From assembly GCA_021792015.1 (NCBI GenBank), contig JAJYVM010000164.1:1-7891 (forward strand): 7,891 bases of DNA. The letters run 5' to 3'. The stretch's first letter is position 1. The number at the start of each line of letters is the position of its first letter. This DNA is from Bacillota bacterium (GTDB taxonomy: Bacteria; Bacillota; Sulfobacillia; RBS10-35; JAJYVM01). A program made the position numbers and the translations under genes. Shown one piece after another: positions 5,755 through 7,891 of the stretch. Under the pieces are notes generated by a model. That model worked only from the letters and a program-made list of their open reading frames with translations. It did no database searches and had not been told where the DNA came from.

Positions 5755-6920
5755 AGCCGCTCCAGAAATATGCACTTCAGGTAGAGGGTTTGCTCGGCCC
5801 CCAAGAGGCCCGGATGGTCGGGGCCCGCGCCCCGCCGCTCCACCACCCGCATCCGGCAGCGGGCGTCGGCCGCCGCGTCGGCCAGCATGCGCAGGAACAT
5901 GTCGTCGGTGACGGGCTGCGAGCAGGACGAGGTGACGAGCAGGCCCCCGGGGCGCAGGAGGCGCATGGCCCGCAGGTTGATCTCCTTGTACCCGCGGAAG
6001 GCCGCGTCCAGGCTGGCCCGGCCGCGGGCGAAGGCCGGGGGGTCGAGGATGACGCAGTCGAAGCGCCGGCCGTCGTGCTCGTAAGCGCGGAGCTGGTCGA
6101 AGGCGTTGGCGACACAGCCGTCGGCGCGGCTCGCGAAGCCGTTGACCTCGGCGTTGGCGAGGGCGGCCGCCACCCCGGCCGGGGAGATGTCGAGGAAGGT
6201 CGCGCGCGCACAGCCGGCGGCCAGGGCCTGCAGCCCGAAGCCGCCCGTGTTGCAGAACGCGTCGAGGACCTCACCGCCCCGCGCCAGCTGGCGCAGGCGG
6301 AGGCGGTTGCCGCGCTGGTCCAAATAGTGGCCGGTCTTCTGGCCGGCGGCCACGTCGATGCGGAGGGTCAGCCCCCCCTCCCGCACCACCAGCGGCTCGG
6401 GCAGCGCGCCCCACCGCACGCCGGATGCCTCGGGCAGGCCCTCGCGGCGGCGGGCGCTCCCCTCCCCCCGCTCATACACCGCCGCGGGCCGGATCAGGTC
6501 GACCAGCGTCTCCACGATCAGCGGCTGCCATCGCTGCAGCCCGAGGGCGGAGATCTGGAGCGCGACCACCTCGCCGAGGCGGTCGGCCACGAGGCCGGGC
6601 AGGCCGTCGGCTTCGGAGAAGAAGGCTCTGCAGTACCTGGGATCGTCGGCGGCCCGCCGGCGGTAGGCCCAAGCGGCGGCGATACGCCGCCGCACCAAAT
6701 CCGCGTCGACCGGCTCGTCCGGATCCTCGGTCACGACCCGGAAGGCCAGCTCGGAGCGCGGGTTGTAGAAGCCGCGCGCGATGAAGGCGCCACGGCTGTC
6801 CACAAGGTCGGCGACGCTGCCGGGCGCGGCGTCCGTGGGCAGCAACTCGGTCCGGTACGCCCACCGGCGGCCGGCCGCGATCGCGCGCTCCTTACCCGGG
6901 CGCAGACATACCGTGCTCAC
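5751..6920 (-). CDS. class I SAM-dependent rRNA methyltransferase, RlmI/YwbD type
   Basis: This 389-residue protein matches the RlmI family, which makes 5-methylcytosine in 23S rRNA (C1962 in E. coli), in both length and layout. A PUA-like RNA-binding domain comes first (about 1-75, with LRPGKERAI and GRRWAYRTEL), then a linker domain, then the Rossmann methyltransferase domain. Visible motifs are GHYLDQRGNR just before the SAM site, motif I VLDAFCNTGGFG at 218-229, an acidic DIS at 244-246 that binds the SAM ribose, DPPAF at 293-297 (motif IV) and TSSCSQPV with the likely catalytic Cys333 (motif VI). The start is GTG 6920 with only a weak upstream GGGA; no better in-frame start exists upstream. 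It follows the DUF3243 gene by 45 bases and may share its transcript. The exact rRNA position modified cannot be read from the sequence, so no symbol is given. Confidence 0.93.
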   Translation of the reverse strand: MSTVCLRPGKERAIAAGRRWAYRTELLPTDAAPGSVADLVDSRGAFIARGFYNPRSELAFRVVTEDPDEPVDADLVRRRIAAAWAYRRRAADDPRYCRAFFSEADGLPGLVADRLGEVVALQISALGLQRWQPLIVETLVDLIRPAAVYERGEGSARRREGLPEASGVRWGALPEPLVVREGGLTLRIDVAAGQKTGHYLDQRGNRLRLRQLARGGEVLDAFCNTGGFGLQALAAGCARATFLDISPAGVAAALANAEVNGFASRADGCVANAFDQLRAYEHDGRRFDCVILDPPAFARGRASLDAAFRGYKEINLRAMRLLRPGGLLVTSSCSQPVTDDMFLRMLADAAADARCRMRVVERRGAGPDHPGLLGAEQTLYLKCIFLERL

Positions 6921-6965
6921 GCGTCAGGGATTCCCGACGGGGCGCGCCGAGCCCTGCGCCCGCGC

Positions 6966-7217
6966 CTACGGCGTGTGGTCGACGAACTTGACCAGGACGT
7001 TGGTGAGCGCGTGGCGCTCGCGGTCGTCGGAGACATCCCACAGCTCCTTCAGCAGGCGCTGCTCGGGATTGGTGGGCGTGACCTCGGCGCTGAGCCACTC
7101 GGCGACATCCTTCGCCGCGTTGAGGATCGTGCCGCGCGAGGCGCCGATCGACTGAGCCTGATCAAGGCGGCGCGCCAGGTTTTGCCGGAAGGACTCGAAC
7201 GATTCGGACCCGGGCAT
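6966..7217 (-). CDS. DUF3243 family protein (YmfJ-like)
   Basis: This is an 83-residue soluble protein. From ESFRQNLARRLDQAQ through GTILNAAKDVAEWLSAEVTP to EQRLLKELWDVSDD and ALTNVLVKFVD it follows the DUF3243 pattern, known from Bacillus subtilis YmfJ and mainly found in spore-forming Bacillota. It is predicted to be all-helical. The function is unknown. ATG 7217 is preceded by a strong GGAGGTG seven bases away, and this fixes the start: the same frame is open further upstream to 7841, but that part is low-complexity shadow of the opposite gene. It is divergent from the Y-family-like gene across a 102-base gap that holds a LexA box. No clear promoter of its own was found. Confidence 0.92.
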   Translation of the reverse strand: MPGSESFESFRQNLARRLDQAQSIGASRGTILNAAKDVAEWLSAEVTPTNPEQRLLKELWDVSDDRERHALTNVLVKFVDHTP

Positions 7218-7224
7218 GAAGCCG

Positions 7225-7231
7225 CACCTCC
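7225..7231 (-). promoter_or_regulatory. strong ribosome binding site of the DUF3243 gene
   Basis: GGAGGTG on the minus strand, seven bases before ATG 7217. It is the best Shine-Dalgarno in the window at a gene start and decides against the longer upstream frame. Confidence 0.85.
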
Positions 7232-7270
7232 GCGGCAGGAAGTCTCTCCAACCCGGCTCGGGCCGATGCC

Positions 7271-7299
7271 TTGACGAACACGTGTTCCCATCGTACCAT
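7271..7299 (+). promoter_or_regulatory. promoter of the Y-family-like gene
   Basis: TTGACG (7271-7276) and TACCAT (7294-7299) are separated by exactly 17 bases. Transcription would start near 7306, giving a very short leader before ATG 7320. The LexA box lies inside the spacer and overlaps the end of the -35. Confidence 0.7.
7275..7288. promoter_or_regulatory. LexA (DinR) operator, SOS box
   Basis: CGAACACGTGTTCC matches the Bacillus LexA/DinR consensus CGAACRNRYGTTYC at all 14 positions and contains a perfect 12-base palindrome (7276-7287). It lies between the -35 and -10 of the plus-strand promoter, the classic place for repression. The gene it controls resembles a Y-family polymerase, a typical SOS target. 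The site could also affect the divergent DUF3243 gene. Confidence 0.85.
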
Positions 7300-7319
7300 C
7301 GAAACCGGGGGCGGGGCGG

Positions 7320-7877
7320 ATGACGGCGCGGGAGGTCACACACGTGTGCGTGCGCTTGGCGGAGAACGATCCGGCTGCGGTGGCGACCGTCTGCGCCGTG
7401 CTGGCTGGCTTTGGGCTGGGCGGGACACCGGAGGCGCTTGACCGGCGGCGGGCGGCGGTGGCGGTCCCCGCCGGGAGCGGCGGCGGGTTCGACCTGCGCG
7501 TCGGGGGCGCGCGGGCACGGGCGGTGGTCGCGGAGCTGCAGCGCCTGGGGGTGGCGGGCTGCCGTGCCGGCGTCGGCCCGCAGCGCGGGCTCGCCGTGCT
7601 GGCGGCGGACCTGGCCGAACCCGGCGCCGTGCTGGCCCTCACGCGGGCCGACGTACCAGGGACGCTGTGGCCGCTGCCGATCGAGCGGCTGTGGGGCCTC
7701 GGCGGAGCGGTCGCGGCGGGGCTGCGGCGGGAGGGTGTCGCCACGGTCGGCGACCTGGTCGCCGCCGGGCCCGGCTGGCTGCGGGCGAGGCTCGGCGCGC
7801 GGTCCCACGAGGTCTGGGCGGCGGCGCTCGGCCGCGACCATGTGCCGGCCACGGAGCGCGGCCAGCGGGGGGCGTGA
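7320..7877 (+). CDS. Y-family DNA polymerase-like protein, short, probably non-catalytic
   Basis: This 185-residue protein matches the middle of DinB/UmuC-type translesion polymerases. Residues 80-119 (CRAGVGPQRGLAVLAADLAEPG and on to LWPLP) correspond to the last palm strand and helix, where the family has 'vGva.nk.lAklAsd.akP.g'. Residues 120-175 (IERLWGLGGAVAAGLRREGV, TVGDLV, WLRARLG, EVWAAALGRDHVP) are the helix-hairpin-helix thumb. The first 75 residues lack the DxD and S.DE metal-binding motifs, and the protein ends where the little finger should begin; complete enzymes have 350-420 residues. It is therefore unlikely to polymerise DNA alone and may be an ImuB-like scaffold, one part of a split protein, or a decaying gene. 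ATG 7320 has a G-rich but non-standard upstream region. The promoter with an embedded LexA box predicts SOS induction. A GTG at 7874 overlaps the stop as GTGA and may start a further gene beyond the window. Confidence 0.8.
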   Translation: MTAREVTHVCVRLAENDPAAVATVCAVLAGFGLGGTPEALDRRRAAVAVPAGSGGGFDLRVGGARARAVVAELQRLGVAGCRAGVGPQRGLAVLAADLAEPGAVLALTRADVPGTLWPLPIERLWGLGGAVAAGLRREGVATVGDLVAAGPGWLRARLGARSHEVWAAALGRDHVPATERGQRGA

Positions 7878-7891
7878 GCGGGCGGGCGGGG

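Noticed and set aside
5622..7274. Plus-strand frame of 550 codons opposite the methyltransferase and DUF3243 genes
   Set aside because: Composition typical of antisense in GC-rich DNA; the minus strand carries clear catalytic motifs throughout.
7339..7348. CACACGTGTG as a full second LexA operator
   Set aside because: It matches only 10 of 14 consensus positions and lacks the GAAC half-sites; it is kept only as a low-interest observation.
7218..7841. Long upstream extension of the DUF3243 frame
   Set aside because: The extension is Pro/Arg/Gln-rich antisense of the Y-family-like gene, and the strong ribosome binding site at 7225-7231 marks the real start.
7874..7891. Start of a further gene at GTG 7874 overlapping the stop as GTGA
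   Set aside because: Only 18 bases are visible and no properly spaced ribosome binding site precedes it; it cannot be supported as a feature.

Overview
This very GC-rich window, with frequent GTG starts, probably comes from a high-GC spore-forming member of the Bacillota (Limnochordia-, Symbiobacterium- or Thermaerobacter-like). That placement is inference. It rests on remnants of GerA-type spore germination receptor genes, a DUF3243 (YmfJ-like) protein typical of Bacilli and relatives, a LexA operator matching the Bacillus DinR/LexA consensus, and a type A RNase P RNA.

Layout, left to right. 1-708 (minus) is the N-terminal half of a membrane-anchored FMN-dependent glutamate synthase-like protein that runs off the left edge. 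734-758 is a GC-rich hairpin at the end of rnpB. 765-1129 (minus) is the RNase P RNA gene, with a clear TTGGAC-17-TAGAAT promoter at 1142-1170. 1199-2468 (plus) is a chimeric relic: the N-terminal part of a GerAA-type protein is joined out of frame, at about 1640, to the C-terminal three quarters of a GerAB-type permease. 2475-5696 (minus) is a probable operon, in transcription order: processive family 2 glycosyltransferase, CPBP intramembrane protease, coiled-coil C4 zinc-ribbon protein, ribonuclease HI. It has a TTGACG-16-TACAAT promoter overlapping the stop codon of the gene before it. 5751-6920 (minus) is an RlmI-type 23S rRNA cytosine methyltransferase, and 6966-7217 (minus) is the DUF3243 protein. 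7320-7877 (plus) is a short Y-family DNA polymerase-like protein that keeps the end of the palm and the helix-hairpin-helix region but lacks recognisable catalytic residues and the little finger.

The genes are mostly housekeeping RNA metabolism (rnpB, RNase HI, rRNA methyltransferase) mixed with envelope functions (glycosyltransferase, CPBP protease) and sporulation remnants. The two most notable signals are the perfect 14-base LexA box between the -35 and -10 of the polymerase-like gene, which predicts an SOS-induced and probably non-catalytic Y-family protein, and the gerAA/gerAB fusion scar. I saw no CRISPR array, insertion sequence, tRNA or phage module.
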